Made by a program: the position numbers and the translations under genes. From positions 806,001 through 870,000 of the forward strand of contig NZ_OZ034992.1 of the NCBI RefSeq assembly GCF_964030925.1: a stretch of 64,000 nucleotides of DNA, given 5' to 3'. The first letter of the stretch is position 1, and each line of letters starts with the position of its first letter. This DNA is from Spiroplasma_E sp902809815. Lineage in GTDB: Bacteria > Bacillota_I > Bacilli_A > Mycoplasmatales > VBWQ01. Under the pieces are notes generated by a model that was not told where the DNA came from, did no database searches, and was given only the letters and a program-made list of their open reading frames with translations. This document shows, one piece after another, positions 40,551-52,392 of the stretch.

Positions 40551-40580
40551 TAATTTATTCCGGATTTTTGACAATCTCCC
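40551..40580 (+). repeat. Right terminal inverted repeat of phage copy 1
   Basis: Read inward it begins GGGAGATTGTCAAAAATCCG, identical to the left end for 14 bases and in 25 of 30 overall. Confidence 0.8.
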
Positions 40581-40589
40581 TCAACAATT
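40581..40589. repeat. 9-bp target duplication, right
   Basis: TCAACAATT, identical to 22126-22134. Joined without the insert, the two halves of the minus-phage transposase gene read on in frame. Confidence 0.85.
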
Positions 40590-40723
40590 TTATATTTCTT
40601 TTTATCTCTTGTATTTTTTATTCTTCAATCTATTTTTTCTCATTTATTTGTTATATGTTTTAAAACTAATTTATCAATTTTTGCATTTTGTTCTCTAAAA
40701 TTTCATTTATAATTAAAATTCAA
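40581..40723 (-). pseudogene. N-terminal part of minus-phage transposase
   Basis: Codons 1-47 of the UPF0236/ISLre2-type transposase from the same TTG start, identical in sequence to the intact gene at 36896, then interrupted by phage copy 1. The rest is at 21673-22134. Confidence 0.8.
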
Positions 40724-41014
40724 ATTTACTTCTCCTAACTATTTTAAAAAAATCAAAATTTATTGTAAATAATTTAAAATATTAATTTACTTGTTTATTA
40801 TATACATATATAAGTGTAATTTAAAATTAAATAAAAAAAAACAACTTTCATATTTAAAATATAATAAACAATTTCAATATAATTAATAGTATAGGTATCA
40901 TAAAATAAACGCCTTTAATTTAGGCGTTATTTTGCATTTAAAAGCATACTTGTAAAAATAATATAAAATAGTACAATTTAAAAGTAAAATCAAGGAAAAA
41001 AGGAGTAATTTAAT

Positions 41015-41182
41015 ATGAAAAAAATTATGACAACGATTTTATATCTTGCATCAATACCATCATTTTCTATAAGCACTTATCGATGTTCATTCACAGGATA
41101 TACTATTCAATGTAATGATGGTACTTGAACTAATAGTCATGGTAAAGGTGCATGTTCATGCCATGGCGGAATAAAAAAATAA
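41015..41182 (+). CDS. Secreted DUF3761-like micro-protein (phage cargo)
   Basis: 55 residues: a signal peptide (MKKIMTTILYLASIPSFSIS) then CSFTGYTIQCNDGTWTNSHGKGACSCHGG. The C-x-DG…S…GACSxHGG pattern fits the small extracellular DUF3761 family. AAAGGAG precedes the ATG. It heads a two-gene unit opposing the structural genes and is missing from copy 1. Upstream, 40724-41014 holds the promoter, a conserved hairpin and the AT-rich spacer to the transposase. Confidence 0.6.
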
Positions 41183-41199
41183 AATAAGGAGTAATTAAA

Positions 41200-41550
41200 A
41201 TGCAAGATAGCAAAGAACTAATAAAAGATGTCCAAAGTGTGACAAAACAAAAAGGAAAAAAAATAAATAATTTTAAAAAATGAATTAAAACAAATTATAA
41301 AAAAATAATATTATGAAGTGCTGTTATAACCGCATTATTATTAAGTATAATGTCATATTATAAAACTTATAATTATAAGTCATATTTAGGACATGACTAT
41401 ATAGTCTACTGGGGGGCTGGAACAACAATATGAGAAACTAAAAATTTATATGATGAAAATAAAATAGATTTATATTTTGGTATTAAGCCAACATTTAAAG
41501 ATGATATAAAATGAAATGGTCAATATCCTGATGGATATTTTGATAATTAA
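41200..41550 (+). CDS. Membrane cargo protein, full-length form
   Basis: 116 residues. A charged N-terminal segment (ELIKDVQSVTKQKGKKINNFKK), one membrane helix (IILWSAVITALLLSIMSYY), then SYLGHDYIVYWGAGTTIW…QYPDGYFDN outside. AAGGAG ribosome binding site. Partner of the DUF3761-like gene. The stop overlaps that of the tail gene on the other strand. Function unknown; exclusion or host-interaction protein is a guess. Confidence 0.55.
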
Positions 41551-43572
41551 ATTTCAATATTTATATATGAAATATTTTCATTATATTTATCAAATAAATT
41601 TATATTTTTTAAATTTATTTCTTGTTTATCAGTTATTAAAGTTAAATCATAATTTCCAGAACCAAATATTCCACTAATTTCAATCCGATTTAAATTGTTA
41701 ATCGGATTTTCAATTTGTAATTCAAATTCATTAATATTATCAATTTGTGAAATTTCTTTATAAAATTCTAGTTTTGAAAATAATTGAGATTTATTTGAAC
41801 CATATAAATTTAATATATCTTTAATTTTATCTTTATTAATAATTGTTTTTGTAAAATATTTACCATATTCACCATTACTTAATGTTCAATCAGCAGGAAT
41901 TAATGATGGAATATTGTTACTTTCTAATTCATTTGTAATAGATAATCAATTAAACTGGTTATCATCTAATTTAAATAATTCATTTTGGCTAATATCATTA
42001 TTTTTTAATTTAATATTATTAATATCTGTAAAGTCAAAATACTCAGATTTTAAAACTACTTTTACATCTTTGAATTTTCAAATTTCTTTATCACTTGGTT
42101 TTATAGGACTTGATTTTAATTCGAAATAATAAGGTAATAATATTTTATTATCATCGTTTAATACTTTATTAATTGATAATGATGAATAAATATATTTTGA
42201 TAACATAATAAATACTTGTTTAAATATTTGTATTTGTGGTAAAGTTATATAATTTCGATATTCAAACTCTCATTGTTTAAATAAGTTAGTAATTATTTCA
42301 TCCGGTTTTTGTCCAGAAAATGTATCACGTAATTCTGCCATTTTATTTTTTTGCTTTACCTTTATCATCATATTCTGCACCATTAAAATTTCTATTATAA
42401 TTATATGTATAACTTAGCATATCTAATAATAGTTGTTGTAAACTATCAATTGTTGGTGCATCTTGTATTTCAATTGCTATACTTTTAAATCTATTATTGG
42501 TTGCAAGATAAACATATCATCCCTCATTACTATAAGATAAAACTTTTTTATCTTCTAAATGTATTTCGTGTTTTAATGGTCAATTACCATCTCAAACAGC
42601 ACCCATTTCTCAACCTAGTCAAGTATCAGTTACTCTTGCATTATTAATAACTTCTTTTCTTGTGACAGTACCAGTACTAATTTTAATTAAATCTAAAACT
42701 GATTTTTCTTGTCCAATAAATTGTTTTGCTAAATTTCAAGGTAAAATTTGTTCACTAAATCATTGTTGTAATATTCTAACTTTTGGTTGAGTTTCAATAG
42801 GCATTGATAACAGCGGAAATGCTATCTTATCTTTAACAAATAACTTTGGGTATACTTCCATATTGTCAACTTCACCAAGTACTTTTATATTGCCAAAAAT
42901 CATGCTTCTAGGGGCTTTAATTTTTAAACCAATAACTTTGGTATCTTTATCTAATGGTTTTTGTAATTTAATAATGATTGGATAACTATCTCTTGTTTTA
43001 AAATCTTTAATTTTAATAATAGTAATACTTTTAGTACTTCTTGTTTTTGGATTTTGATAAGGTTGTGAATAATTATTAATGATATATAAGTTATCAATAT
43101 TATTTTCTGTTAAAGGTTCATTAATAGATACAGCATATAACTTAAATTGATTTAATAAATTTATTTCTTGAAAAATTAAATTTTTAATATCAGTCATACT
43201 ATATTCAATTGTATTATCATTAATATTAGTACTTGCTCTTTGATTTAATTGCATAGTAAAATCAGATGTTTCAACTGCAATAGTTTTTAATACTTTATCA
43301 ATATCAATAAAACCTATTTTAATAGTATTTGCTGAAAATCTTAAACTATTATTTTCATTATTTTTAAATAAACGTTCAATTTCATAAATATAAATTGTTC
43401 TTTTTTTAAATTCATCGTATGCTCTATTAATATCTGGGTCACTAGTAGCACTCATCATATTTGTAAAATCATAAGGAATATTATCAATTAAATAATCATT
43501 TTCTACTTCTGCTTGATTAAGTTTAGTTTGTTTCTGTGGAAACTTCGTTTGTGGTTTGTTGTTGTTTTCCAT
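41547..43572 (-). pseudogene. Collar/tail protein homologue, frameshifted
   Basis: Matches 34282-36312 closely over its first 270 residues, then diverges. An A7 run at 42346-42352 (plus-strand T-run) breaks the frame; six A would restore …KAKNKMAELRD. The C-terminal third again resembles copy 1. Otherwise no stops with UGA as Trp. Confidence 0.6.
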
Positions 43573-44764
43573 TGTTCTCTCCTATTAATTGGTTATTTTC
43601 GGGATTAAATAATTTTAATTTAACTGTTAAGTTATTAATTTCTTGTTCATCATTAATATTAAATGTTTTACTATTTAATAAATCTTTATCTAAACGTACT
43701 AATATTTGAATAAATTTAAGAATATCAATATTAAATTGCCATAATTTTTGTTCAATATAATTAATGGTTGAAATATTTACAACTGTACTTTCGGGAACTG
43801 ATTGTTGTGCAGATTTCTTTTGACTTGGTATATGAATACCACAACGTTTAAATATTTCATTAACATTTCAATCGTATATATCAGTTAAGTTTTTACCTTT
43901 AAAGTTGCTATTTGTCATATTGATGTTTTCGTTTTGTTCATTATTATCTCCACCGCTTTTAAATATGTAATTTTTAGTAACTAATGTTCTTACTGCTTCT
44001 TCTAATGTTGATTGAACATTACCATAAGTTTGACTAAATATAAATTTAGGTGAATTTAAAATGGTATCTAAAACAATTTGTTCATAAATGACATCTAATG
44101 CTTTAATTTTATCCATTACTTTATTACAATCTGCTAGTTCATTTGCTTTATTTCGCATAATTGCTATTGGTATATAGTTAATATTTAGTGTTTGTTCTTG
44201 TTCTAAATTAGCGTTATTAATATATGATTTAAAATCTAATGGAAATTGTTTTTTATTATCACTAATACTATAAATTGCACGATTAATAGTTACTTGTTCA
44301 TTATTTAGTGTATAAATTTCAAATAATCTTACAGTTTGTGCATTTTGTTCATAACTATCATAAAAAATAGTACATTGAATTAATTTACTAGTAAAATCAT
44401 AAACTCTTTGTTGTATATCAACTACTTGAAAATATAAATCATCATTAGCAATATAAATTAAATAACCGCTAATTCCTAATTTACTTAACTTAAAAATTGA
44501 ATTTCAATTTTTTCTATAAAATTCTTCTTGAATTAAATATTTTTTAATAGTTTCATTATTAATTTCTAATGGAGCATTATATAAATTAGCATTATTTTCT
44601 GCTACAAAATCAGTGAAATAAGTTTCATGGTTAAAGTCATTAAAACCAAAATAATTTAAAATAGAAGCATGAGTACTTTTATTTTTATTAGTTAAAAATT
44701 TTACTTTTTCATTTTGATTATCACTAATATTACTTTTATCTTTTCTAAAAAATCTACCTAACAT
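43523..44764 (-). CDS. Portal candidate, copy 2
   Basis: 413 residues, same length as 33090-34331 with a handful of substitutions, including Asp to Asn in the ELADC(D/N)KVMDK segment. ATG at 44764 behind AAAGGTGG. Overlaps the tail gene start by 50 bases. Confidence 0.4.
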
Positions 44765-44784
44765 AATATTCACCACCTTTCTTT

Positions 44785-44907
44785 TTAAAATATTTGATTA
44801 ATTTTTAATATAATTTTGACAATAATAAATATAATTAAACCAGCAGTTGCTGATGATAGAATTACTCCAATTAAACCTAAAATAATCTTTATAATTTTAA
44901 AAAACAT
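44785..44907 (-). CDS. Tiny membrane protein, copy 2
   Basis: 40 residues, homologue of 32951-33073, all-hydrophobic. Directly follows the fibre gene stop (44912-44914). Confidence 0.4.
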   Translation of the reverse strand: MFFKIIKIILGLIGVILSSATAGLIIFIIVKIILKINQIF

Positions 44908-45114
44908 AATATTATTCCTGTAATTCTTCTAATTTTTTAAAAATATAATCTCTACCCATACCCCACATTATTCTATTGTTATAAATATTAATTTCAGTTT
45001 GTTGGTTATTGTTATTATTCGCTATTCATAAACTACTTTTTACAACGCTTGTATCTAATTGATAATAAAAATTAATTATTTGTCAACTATAATTTTTATT
45101 ATTTTCTTTACTTG

Positions 45115-46244
45115 GCCACTTAGCCCTTTTTACTAGACCATTAATTTAAAAAACCTGAATGTATTCTAAAAACAATTGTGTTATATAATTAACACTAATT
45201 TTAACCTGAAAGGATTTTTATTAATGGATAAAATTAAACAAATAGCATTAGTAATTAACAAATTAAATATCAAAGAAAAAATTAAAATTATTGATGATTG
45301 TAAAAATCAATATTCAATTAGAAACCTATGTCAATATCTTCAATTAAACAGATCAACATATTACTTTTTAAAAAATAAACAAAAACCTATTAAAAAAGAA
45401 GAAAATCATATTATTAAATGCAATCATAAATATCAAAAAATATGCCAACTTTTAATCGAATTTCATTCTACAAGAAAAGGCAGAATTTATGGATATTTAA
45501 GAATTTTTTCAGCTTTTAAAGAGTGATTAAAACAAGAAAAAAATATCATTTTAAATATAGAATTATCAATAAAACAAATGCGAAAAATTATGAAAGAACA
45601 CAATATTCAAGGATTAAAACAAACTAAAAATAACTATCCTAAAAACAAAAAAAATCCAAATAAGTGAATACCTACAATGGATAAAGTAAACAAAGATTAT
45701 AAAAGTACAACCTCTTCAAATCAAATTTGATCAATGGACACTAAACAAATAAATACTAAAGAAGGATGATTATATCTTTTTGTAATTATTGATTTTTATT
45801 CAAATAATGTTGTTAGTTATAATATTGCTCCTAATAAATCATATCAGGATTTAATTCTTCCTGCTCTTGAAAAAATCAACAAACAATTTTCTTGAAATCA
45901 AGTAAAAAATGTTATTTTACATTCAGATAACGCCAACGAATTTTATTGTCAGGATATCACAAAATGAGCAGAGGATAAACAAATAATTTTAAGCAAAAAA
46001 CAACCTTATGATATTGGTGGTAATGTATTATCTGAAAACTGATTTTCTCATTTATCTCAAGAATGACTACCTAAAGGATCAAATCAATATTTATCCATCA
46101 ATGAAGCTATAAATGATGTAAATCAATATGTTATGTTTTACAATTATGAAAGAATACATTCTAAATTTCTAAAACCACCAATTTTACAAATTAAAATTTA
46201 GAATTTTATATCAAAAATGGTCCAGTAATTAAGGGCCAACCACC
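45115..46244 (+). mobile_element. IS3-type element, full copy 5
   Basis: 1130 bp, flanked by CTTG at 45111-45114 and 46245-46248, a 4-bp target duplication inside the tail-fibre gene. Confidence 0.9.
45224..46201 (+). CDS. IS3-family transposase
   Basis: 325 residues, intact and identical in protein to the other copies; transcribed against the fibre gene. Confidence 0.85.
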
Positions 46245-48597
46245 CTTGTATAATCACCATAACTTATATATATTCTATAATGTGTTTTATCTTTAAATAT
46301 ATATTTTATAAAATTTTGATTATTATTATTTTTATCTGTTATAACTTCTCCTACTTCTTTTCATTGTGAAATATTTGGAGTTGGTGTTGGAGTATTTGGT
46401 AATTCAATATTAATCTCATTATTTTTTAATTTATTTATTTTTAAAGTATGACTTGTAATTTTTATAGGTTGAATAATATCTACTTTAACTGTATTTTGTA
46501 ATTCTTCTAATGAAAAAATATTTGCATATTTTTCATTTCCACCTTCTAAAATTAATTGTCATTTATTAATATCTAATAATTGTAAATATAAAATACCTTC
46601 TTCATTATTAATTAAACCTTTTGTAAGAAATATTTTACTTCCATGTATTCCACCTAAATAATTACCTGTTTTAAATTCTACTGTTATTCTTGTATTTACT
46701 TGATGAAATGGTGGAGATTCCCATGTAATAATTACTCTATAAAGAGTATTAAAAGCAAGATTAAAATCACCATATTTACGATTATTTATACTTTTACCTA
46801 TTACTTTTCAATTTTCTTTAACTTGTTTTTTATTTATTTCATTAACAGCACCAACAATAGTTTTATTAGTAGTTTCTAATCTATCATATCTATTATTAAG
46901 TAATAATGAAATAGCAAGAGAACTATTTGAAACATCATTTATTCATAATTGGTCTCTATCATCTTTATATGTAAAATATCCTTTCATAAAAACAGATTTT
47001 TTATAATAATCAGATAAATCTACTTTACCACCAGTAGCACTAATTTTATTATTTTCATCAATAGTTATATTAGTACCAGCAATTAATTTATCTTGTTTTT
47101 TATCTAATAAATTATTAGTTTCTAGTTTTGTATAATAATCACGTTCAGTACTTTCTTCTGCTATAAATTCAGTTGGTGCACCTTTTCCTATATATTGATA
47201 TATTTCTTCTATATCACCAATTAAGTTAATTTTTCCACGTTCAGGGTAAGAATTACCTCCACCACTAAATTTTTTATTTCTATTGTTATAGTAAATAGTT
47301 CCGGTATTTAAAATTTTTTTATTTTGGATTTGTTCACTATACGTCATGGAATCAACATTTAACAATTCAAATTCATTAAAAACATTATTTAAATAAATTT
47401 TAATTACTTTATAAAATTTCATAAAATTATTTTCTGTTGAATATTGATAAATGATTTTAATAAAATATCATTTAAATGTTTCTATATTATTATTTTCAAC
47501 TTTTTTTCATAAGGGACTAGTTTCAATATTAAATCAATTATTTTTAACATCATTAATATTTTCATTTGCTTTAATTAATTCATTATTTAATTTGGTAATT
47601 TCATTTTCATTTGTAGTAATTCGTTTTTGTTGTTTAGCAGAAAAATCACAAGTTGGTGCATGTGTATAATCACCAATTTGTGGATTATTTTGTAATGCTT
47701 CGGGTGGTAATGTTCCAATTTCATCAGGTCAATCTAAAATCATTGTTTCAGTTTCTTTATCATAATCTGTTGCAACATAACCTTTATTAATAAATTTACT
47801 AACAGGACCTCTATATATTTCATTTTCATTATCATCAACTAAATCATCATATAATTTAATTTGTTTTGATAATGTAAATTCTTTTTGTTGTTCAATTAAT
47901 TCATCAACTTGATTTCTAGTATAAAATGCTTTTAAGTCAATTTTTTCAACATCTATTTCATCATCATTATAACTTGAAAATATTTGTTTTAATTCTGTTA
48001 ATCTTGCTCATATTTTCATTCTACTAGGTGCTAAATCTCAAACATTAATCGTAGGAGTACTATTTGCACTAAATTGAGTACCATTATTAAATTGAATAGT
48101 AGCATCAACATTAAATTCAATATAAGCATTAATATCATTTTGCGCGCGAATAGCAAAAGTTTTAAATCAATCATTAACATTTGGTCATGTTTTTATATAT
48201 TGCTGTGGTGTTTCTGTAATTTTTCCAGTTAATGGATATCAGTTATTATAATTTTCAAGACTGACATCAGTTCAAAGTTTATTAATCATAATTTATCATT
48301 CCTTAAAAAATGCTTGTTTATAATGATGAGTATGTTTTTTTGTTTTTTTATGTGTTATATGTTCAATTTCTTTTTGTATTTTATTTTTGCCTTTTTTTAA
48401 TTTTTTCTTACTTTTTGCTACAACTTGACTATATGCAAACTTTTCTAAATGATGTAATAATCCAGTACCAAATAAAGTATTTACTGAAAATTTTAAACCA
48501 ACATTTTTAAATGATTTGTTAATATTTTCAATAGGATTATTAATAACATTTACTACTTTATGATAAGTTCTTATTATTCTAAATATTTCTCTATATA

Positions 48598-49759
48598 GGA
48601 CATATTCCGTAATTAAATTTAATTAATTGTCAATAAAATTGTTTTAAAACTATTTAGTGTTATTGAATATAGAAATAAATATTTTTTGAAAAAATAGTTT
48701 AAAAAATGAGTTTACATTTTAAACAAAAAATTGTTAATAATATTTTTATATTAACTCGATAAAAATTTAAATTTTAAAAAAATATTTTTAATATTTTTTT
48801 TATTTTAATGGTTTTATTTTATTAAAAATTTCACAAAGTAAGTTAAATCTTAAGTACATAAGTCTAAATTTAGATTTTCTACATTTATTTACTAAAATTT
48901 TGAATCTTTTCAATCAAGCAAAGACATGTTCAACTTTAATTCTAATTTTAGATACAATCTTATTGTATTTTCTTTCTTGTTTAGTTAATTTTTTATTTTT
49001 AGTTCTTTTAATTGGTATTATTGTATTTTTATAAATATTTTGTATACCTTGATATCCTAAATCACCAATAATTATTGTTTTTTCTGAAAATTCAAGATTT
49101 GAATTTTTTAATATTTGAAAATCATGCACTTTACCATTATCAGCAAAAATATCAACAATTTTTTTATTAAAAAAATCATATACAATTTGAAATTTTATAG
49201 AATACATTCAACTTTTACCAGAAAAATATTCTAACTGTAGTTTTTTTTAGTTGGTCTTTCAATTTCAATCTCAGTTGAATCAATTAAATAAAATTGAAAT
49301 TCATTTGAATTTTCTTGTTTTTTATCAATTTTTAATTTATATCTTTCTTTTAAAAATTGGTAATCTTTGTGGTTACTAAGTTTATTTTCTACTCAAGTAA
49401 TATTTCGAAAACAACTTGATGGGCTCATTTTAGATTTAATACTCATTTGAAAAAAAGTATAATATTCTTTTCAGTATAATAAAGTCATCATTAATCTTTC
49501 TTCTACTGAAAGTTTATTTTTTCGACCTTTATTTTTTTCTAATTTTTCTATTTCAATTAATTTTTCTAACATTTCATTAAAATGAAAACGTTTTATACCA
49601 AAATATCTGTAAAATTCTTCATTTTTTAATTTTTTTAAATTTTCAAAAATCATTTTTATCAACACTTTTCTAAATTTATTGTTAATAACAAAATTATAAA
49701 ATAAATTTTAAAATTATTAATTAATTGACTTTTAAAAAATTTAATTACGGAATATGTCT
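48598..49759 (-). mobile_element. IS5-type element B, complete (1162 bp)
   Basis: Termini GGACATATTCCG / (inverted) AGACATATTCCG, duplication ATA at 48595-48597 and 49760-49762. The empty site is visible in phage copy 1 (TCTCTATATAC on the complementary strand near 30340). Confidence 0.9.
48800..49653 (-). CDS. IS5-type transposase OrfA-OrfB with -1 frameshift
   Basis: OrfA (49653 to TAG at 49231, 140 residues) contains the first Asp (YLIDSTEIEIERP). At ACTAAAAAAAAC it has an A-AAA-AAC slippery heptamer. A -1 shift continues into OrfB (…LQLEYFSGKSWMYSIKFQIVYDFF…), which holds GDLGYQG (second Asp) and RIKVEHVFAWLKRF (Glu) and ends at 48800. Fused length about 283 residues, DDE_Tnp_4-like. Programmed frameshifting is known in IS5 subgroups (IS427). 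Confidence 0.75.
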
Positions 49760-51189
49760 ATACTTTAAAACTATCTTTAATTACTTCTTGAACAACTGGC
49801 GGAGCAAATGCTATTGCTTTTAATCATTTATTATGATTTACTCCATAACCAATGTATCAACCACTATATCAACGATATCAATGAAATGGATGTATTTGAG
49901 TAACAAAAGTTTTTGCTTTAAGAATACTATCAACAACTGTAATTGGTTTATATTTAGGATTGCGATGATAAATAGTAATTGCACATTTATCTAATGATAA
50001 AGGTTGAATTTTACAACCCATAAATACTGGTGAATTTAATGGAATTAATTGTGCATGTTTAATTGCTCTTTTTTCTGCACTAGTAAATAAATCAGTTGCT
50101 TTTTGTTTTAATTTATTAATTTTTTCAAATGCTTGTTTTTCTAACTTTTCAAATTTTTCTTGTAATTTATATATACTTTCTCGTATTTTTTCAAAATATG
50201 ATGTATCTTTTCAAAATTTATTTAAACCTTTTTTTAAATAAAATCTAATATCAAAATATTTAAAAGTTTGATTTGCTTTTAAAACAATTTGATGAATAAC
50301 ATTATTTTTAAAATTAAATTTAATAGCATTAGCACGAATTTTTTGTAAATCTAAAATTAAAGTTTTTCCATATCTATTTTCTGTATGTATTGTATGAACT
50401 AAATTTAATCAATCATGCTGATTCATAGATAATACTTTTTTTAAATCAGTATTAAATTTTTTTAAAAAGTTATTTGCTTTTTCAATATCTTTAATTTTAA
50501 ATTTTGGAGTTAATTGTGGACTTAATTTTATTAATGTATTTTGTAATAATAAGTGTTCCATTAATTTTTCTGTTTCTAGTTTTTGAAAATTATTCTTATA
50601 TTGTCTTTTAACAACATAACCTAAATCTCGTAATACTGTTTCACGATTAGGAGTAAAACTATAATTCATTAAATAACGTTTATTACCAATAATTTTATCT
50701 GTTAAAATTTCTTTTCTACTTACTTGATTAATAATTTCTTGTAAATTTTTTACTTCTTTAATTCCAACTTGTTCTAATGTTTTAGTTTTTCTGCTAGTTT
50801 AATAAATTTAGTTGTACGATAACCACGACTAATTTTATTAAGTCCAGCAAATGCAGGAAGTATATTAAAGAAAGTATTTAACTTTGTTACATTTCCTTTT
50901 AAATAATCATAAACTTGATTAATAGTAAAATCAGTTAAAAATTCTACACCAAAAGCACTAATACTAGCAACTAAATCACTTACACCTAATCCAAGTGCTA
51001 TACTTTCACTTAACCCACCAGTAAAAGGAGCAAGTGCTACTGCTATTACTTGTACACCAATCATTTCTAAAATTTCTCATCAAAAACTTTTATTTTCTTG
51101 TTGTTTACTTATTCTAGTATGTTTTGGTTTATTTATATTTAATAGTATTGCTGTACTAGTTGTACCGATTGGCATGGTATTAATTTCCT

Positions 51190-52374
51190 TTATTTAAGAG
51201 TTATTTTAATTGGATTTGTTGTTCCTTTATAATTTAAATCATTAACATTTGCAGTAATAGTTATATATAAGTCACCTGCTTTTTGTTTTTGATTATTTAT
51301 ATTAGTTTTACTTTGTGCATCACTAAAATATTTAATAGTTGGATTTGTTAAATTTGGATTTAATGATTTAAGTTCATTAGTACTTTTTATTTGTGTATTT
51401 AATTCACTATTATTGTTATTAACATTTGCAGTAATATCAGTTGTTAAACTTGTAATTTTATTTTTTAAATCAGTTTTTTCTGTTTTAATAACTCCACATA
51501 ACATTCAACGTGAAGTTGTTTCATTATTAGAAATATATGGGATTGCTTCTCCAACAACTTCACCAGCAACTTTATATGCTCTTCCTGCTTTATCATCTTT
51601 AATAAAATCTACATAAATAACTGTATTTTCTATCATATATCTTTTCATCGCTCTTGGTGTTGCTAAAACAAAGGTCATTAATTGTTGTTCATTTTTATCA
51701 TTAGTAAAAATCATATAGTCATCAAGAACGATTTCACATAATACGCCTTTTACATATAAATTATTTCCATTTAAACGTAATTGTTGTGCCAACTGATTAT
51801 CGGTAATTAAACCTTTATTATCTGCTAAATAAACTAAACTATCATAAAGACCATTAGTAATAAAAAATTTACTATTTGCAATGTTTCTAAATTGAAACAA
51901 AGTATTTCAAGCAGATAACATTGATTTTAAATAGCCTACTGGTGTTGTATCTTCAATATCGATTTTAGTAGCAAATTTTGCAATTGCTTGTGTATCATCA
52001 ATTGCTAATTTATCTGCTAAATCATTTGCAACTTCATATTGCATACTATCTAATAAATTTTGTCCATTATTTGCTTTTAAATCTACATCTGCAATAATTT
52101 CTCCTGCAAGATATTTTTTAGTTATTTTTTTACTAATTTTATCTGTATCAACATATGGTAATTCATATCTTTTACTTTTATCATCCCAAGCAATAATTTT
52201 TACTTCCGGTTTTTTTGGTTTTTTAACAATAAATTCAATATTTACTGAGTCAACAATTTCAGTAGGAAAAAAGTTTGCCCATGGACTATTTGAAATTTTA
52301 AAAAACTCTATAAATTCTGGTGCTTCTACTAATCTCTCTGTATTGTCTAAATTTTGATTAAATGGTACTGACAT
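51190..52374 (-). CDS. Major capsid protein candidate, copy 2
   Basis: 394 residues, homologous along its whole length to 27718-28902. The first 285 residues are almost unchanged. The Ig-like C-terminal part has many substitutions (for example SLTTDITANVNNNNSELN), showing faster evolution of the exposed domain. Confidence 0.5.
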
Positions 52375-52392
52375 TTTATTTCTTCCTTTCGT

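Larger units (their letters stand above)
22135..40580 (+). mobile_element. Transposable dsDNA phage, copy 1 (with nested ISs)
   Basis: Bounded by inverted repeats that agree in 25 of 30 positions and by a perfect 9-bp duplication. 18446 bp as found; about 16.15 kb after removing the nested IS5-type and IS3-type elements at 38026-40316. Contents left to right: terminus, terminator, structured RNA, early zinc-finger genes, RuvC-like and SSB-like genes, micro-proteins, scaffold/capsid, ejection, tail fibre, portal and tail candidates, an opposing cargo gene, transposase, terminus. Nine-base duplications are known for ISLre2-type elements. It is inserted in the transposase gene of the related phage on the minus strand. 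Confidence 0.8.
44912..48289 (-). pseudogene. Tail-fibre gene interrupted by IS3 copy 5
   Basis: Without the 1130-bp IS and its 4-bp duplication the frame is open for 747 residues. N-terminal and middle parts match 30640-32946. A segment near 46860-46990 is replaced (KKSVFMKGYFTYKDDRDQLW… instead of the KKEEVDKKL coil). The final about 75 residues are unrelated (ISYGDYTSKENNKNYSWQ…NRIMWGMGRDYIF) before the common end KLEELQE. The insertion separates the tip from the rest. Confidence 0.65.
48293..51175 (-). pseudogene. Large structural protein homologue, frameshifted and IS-interrupted
   Basis: Homologue of 28918-30636. One A is missing in a run near 50795 (five instead of six), so the frame stops after …KLAEKLKH. 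IS5-type element B is inserted further on (48598-49759). Removing the IS and duplication leaves 1718 bases, one short of the intact gene. N-terminal region varies (SIALGLGVSDLVASISAFGVEFLTDF). Confidence 0.65.

Noticed and set aside
22135..40580. Simple tandem or inverted duplication of one prophage
   Set aside because: The two copies differ by whole-gene swaps, deletions at start codons and a different fibre tip, and the 9-bp duplication shows an independent insertion.
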